From contig NC_054549.1 in NCBI RefSeq assembly GCF_017654505.1, positions 29,437,854 to 29,501,853 on the forward strand: a stretch of DNA of 64,000 nt. Direction: 5' to 3'. The notes beneath the pieces are model-generated. The model was not told the DNA's origin, searched no databases, and saw only the letters and a list, made by a program, of their open reading frames with translations. Source of the stretch: Polyodon spathula. Its lineage: Eukaryota > Chordata > Actinopteri > Acipenseriformes > Polyodontidae. The position numbers were made by a program, and so were the translations under genes. Of the stretch, positions 60,701 through 64,000 are shown piece after piece (position 1 is the first letter of the stretch; each line of letters starts with the position of its first letter).

Positions 60701-63700
60701 CATCATCAACTGGAATGACGTTACAAATTGAAACATCTCATGCTTGTAAAGAACTGCAACAGAGTGCATACTTTTTACTGTGAAGAGGTTTTAAATATTA
60801 GAGGTTTGCAGCTGTAATTTCTGTTTCCTCTGAAACTGTGATTTTATATAGAGATTTTCCAATAACAAGTTGCCAAAGCTGCAAAAGGAGCAGAAATTGC
60901 AGTTGTACGCCTCTAGTGGTCCTTTCTAAAACCTCACTTCAGAAATTCAGCTTTCAGAAGAAGTTCTTCTTGTTGAAAAAATATATGACTTAGTATTGGT
61001 AAATAATAATCGGCTTTAAGCAGAAACAGCTGAAGAGGATATGAAATAGGATATGAAACAGGTAAGAAAATTAATATTCAGAAAATGTAGATACCTTGAT
61101 GGTACTATAAAAAAAAAACAAAAAAAAAACCTTTAGCTATTTAATATAATGTACTTATCTACTGTTCCATATCATTTTTTTTATCCCAAATCTATAATTA
61201 ATTACATTTGAATGCACCCCCTCGCCTCTATGTTGAAAAGTAACCTGTAACTGGCATTTTACATCTTTTAAAAGGAAAAAATCTTCACGGTTAGTGTTAT
61301 TGAACAAAAAATAGACACTTTCATTTAAAAAAGCCCTGCAGCTAATTGGGTATATAGAGATTAAACAAAAAAAGTATCCCTGTTCTTCACAATAAACTTT
61401 GTTTTTTAAATATGATCAAATGTTTTCTTGTTGTTGTATGTGCTGTATATATTCTATATAACAACAGATGACAGATTACAATATAATTGTAATATTGTGA
61501 TTATTGGGGTCACCAATCCATCTGCTTAAACTGGCGTTAAATTTAGCGTTCTATTGAAAAACATACTGTCACTTACTGTCTACACTATTCAGTGTCAATC
61601 TTGTGTTTCTCATTTGGTTCTCATTTCTGTAAGAATGTGTCAGATTTTTACTTCAACTGTTTTGTGTATGCTGTTTTAGCTGGAGAATGAGGTACATTTA
61701 CCAAATATTGGTCCTCAATCATTACAAATACAAAGGAATTACCCAAACTTGTTTTTGTTTCATTGTCAACTCGGGATCTATAGAATTCTGCTCCAACATT
61801 TCACCGTGTTACTCCATTTCCCTGGGGAATGTGACTTCTATATCAATACAAGAGAGGTTCTTACTAAAGGGGTTGAGGCTGGAGATGGATATGCAGTGTG
61901 AAAACTTAGCCCTGAGGCTATGCTGCACAGGAGGCAAGAGTCATAAAGCCGGGAGAACTGGAGCTGGGTAATTGCAATAATAGGGACCAGATGTTCCCTG
62001 CCAAAAGTTGTTAGGTCTTGCACTCTTTATTTGTGTGAAAGCGTGGTGTGCCAGGCACCAGAGTTTCCTGAAAATGAGGGTTAAATCGTGTCCCAATAAA
62101 TTTTCATTTATTAAATCCATTTTCTCATTAACTTGAATGGGGCATTTTCAGATATTCACCCCTCCTCCACCTAAAAAATGAAAACAGCTTGCCTACTAAA
62201 ATTATGCAATAAAATAAGTTAGAGGTTGTAAAAAATTTGGGATAATGAGGTAAGAAATAGTTTCAGTCTCAGCCCTAAAAATATACTGCATCCAGGGGAG
62301 AGGTGGAGTGAGGAAGGGACCATATGTTCCTGAAAGCACTATTCCCTGAATCAGGATGCTTGTGAGTCTACTTTTTTATTATTAAGTTACAATCTAAAAA
62401 TGTTTGCATTTGGAAAGATGAATATATAAAAAACAACAGGGGGCAGGCATGCATTGCCAGTTAAACCTCACCCTTGAGACCACAGAATAGATAACCATCT
62501 CCTTTTCATATTATTATCAGTTTATTACAGACTACTATGCATGTTTTAACTCTAAAAACATTCAACATGTTACTAGTCTTGGAAGTCATAACAGAAACCC
62601 ATTTTAAATTATCCCATAAATAACAAGTAACAATTAATTCACAATAATGTGCAGTATACTTCAGTGAGGTTTTTTGAAGTGTATATTTAAATGTTCAGTT
62701 TAAATGTTGTTGTAAGTTGTATTACTGCATTGTAAAACTTACTTGTGATATATATTGTGATAACACAGCATGCAAGTCTTGCTAGGCCACTGAACTGTTT
62801 TTAATAAGAGTGCTATTCTTGTTGCAAAGGGATAGTTCAACTTTAATGAAGACTTTTTATTAGAAGGTAATGCAGTTACTAAATATTTGGATGCATTCTA
62901 CCCTCATTATACCCGCATTCCTTAGGCTAAATGAGGTTGAAAAGGATTTTAGAGAGTTTTAAACAGTACAGAGTCAAGCAGCGGCTGGTATCAGAGATCG
63001 TTATAGAGCAGGGACTGTGATGATGAGGGCAGTGGGTACAGTATAGCAACCAAGGACAACATTTGTAAATAGACCAGTCAAGTGAAGATATAAAGTATTT
63101 GATAGCGCTGTAGCCTTATTGTTAGATACATGTTTACAGCTAGTCTAAACATATTGAGATACACAAATGCCAGGTACTATTTGTAGATGCCATACACTAT
63201 CTCTATACATTTGATCATTGTAACTTCTTTTTGTTCATGTGAGCTGTTTTGATTAGATATCCTATACTGTACATAAATGTATCACGGATGTGCAAAATAT
63301 GAATAATACATTCCAGATGATAGCAGGGTTAACAAAAGACATTTGCAGTGATGCCCAACCTTTTTTGGTGGAGGGCAGCTTTAACATGTCAGGATTCAGG
63401 ATAAGAACCAACCTTCTCGCTCATAGCAGGCTTAAACTGCCTGCACAGAATTATCTGTGAAATTACTGAAAAAAAATAAACATAATGTGCCAGCTGATTT
63501 AACAGCTCAGAGAGATGAGTTAATGCCAGACTCGACACAGATTTCATGGGGGGAATAATTAAACGGTGATGATGTCAAATGCATTTTTTGGAAACAGTTG
63601 CTAGATTGTAGGGAAAGCTGAATTCTTTACTCTATTATCTGGGTTCAATTATCACTGACAACGTTAGAGATGGGAAACCTCTTTAGAAGAGAGATTACGC

Positions 63701-64000
63701 TAGTAACAACTTCACAACATGAGGATGGCATGTAATTAAGTGGTTAGTAGTGCCAACCATTGCTCCAAAATATTGTTTACAGCTTTTTATTATTATTACT
63801 GTTGTGGTGCTGTGTTTTGGTTCTCCACTTTTTTCAATTCGGTTTGTGAAAATATATCAATTATCAACTAATATAGCAGCAGTGACTTTTTATCAAAATT
63901 CTATGAAATATCTGCATAATTTAAATTCAAGAATAAAATACAAGAAAATAATTAGAAACAAATGTTGCATGATTGTTGTTGGTTAGCATTCCTCTTTCAT
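60701..64000. other. Non-coding stretch, nothing recognised
   Basis: AT-rich unique sequence with short A or T runs. Open frames near 61687-61971 and at the right end (63750-63986) show no domain or family resemblance. Confidence 0.4.

Noticed and set aside
60912..60925. CTCF-like CCACTAGAGGCG on minus
   Set aside because: Lacks one G of the core, so several key positions are out of register.
1..64000. CRISPR array, operon, phage or bacterial system
   Set aside because: No spaced direct repeats, no dense coding and no ribosome-binding sites; sequence character is vertebrate throughout.

Overview
This window looks like non-teleost ray-finned fish DNA (sturgeon, paddlefish or gar type). That is an inference. 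The sequence is AT-rich, almost without open reading frames, and full of very long pure microsatellites. It carries fish-type CR1, L2 and Tc1 relics, including a LINE 3' tail of the kind I associate with those lineages. There is no bacterial, CRISPR or phage content. Nearly all of it is intronic or intergenic.

The one gene part I can support is a minus-strand exon at 17257-17410. It has a pyrimidine-rich acceptor, a short 5' UTR, a strong Kozak start, a 37-residue signal peptide plus mature N-terminus, and a phase-1 donor. The mature start (PRVQLTFK, next codon beginning with G) fits the first coding exon of a class-3 semaphorin, a secreted guidance ligand. The closest paralogues are SEMA3C and SEMA3F, and I cannot choose between them. 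A possible non-coding first exon and promoter lie upstream on the same strand: a donor at 25290, GC boxes, a TATA box near 25406 and a CCAAT box near 25447. On that model 1-17256 is the intron after the first coding exon, 17411-25289 is the first intron, and 25.5-64 kb is upstream flank. I found no further semaphorin exon.

Layout: 1-17.2 kb is intron with two AT tracts, one CA repeat and a CR1-like tail. 17.25-17.41 kb is the coding exon. 17.4-25.3 kb is intron carrying a fold-back MITE, a Ty3/Gypsy-type LTR with its primer-binding site, and a tRNA-like remnant. 25.3-25.5 kb is the candidate promoter, with a CTCF-like site at 26.04 kb. 26-64 kb is gene-poor flank. It holds a 729-bp solo LTR, two L2-like LINE relics, a broken Tc1 transposase, a Tc1/mariner MITE, two perfect RFX X-boxes, a 66-bp hairpin, a 33-bp minisatellite containing CRE/ATF-like sites, and an unassigned exon-like ORF at 41.1 kb.

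I see no undescribed multi-gene system. The best leads are the semaphorin 5' end, the paired X-boxes, the 33-bp CRE-like array, the long hairpin and the unassigned exon at 41.1 kb. All calls come from reading the sequence; no search or alignment was run.
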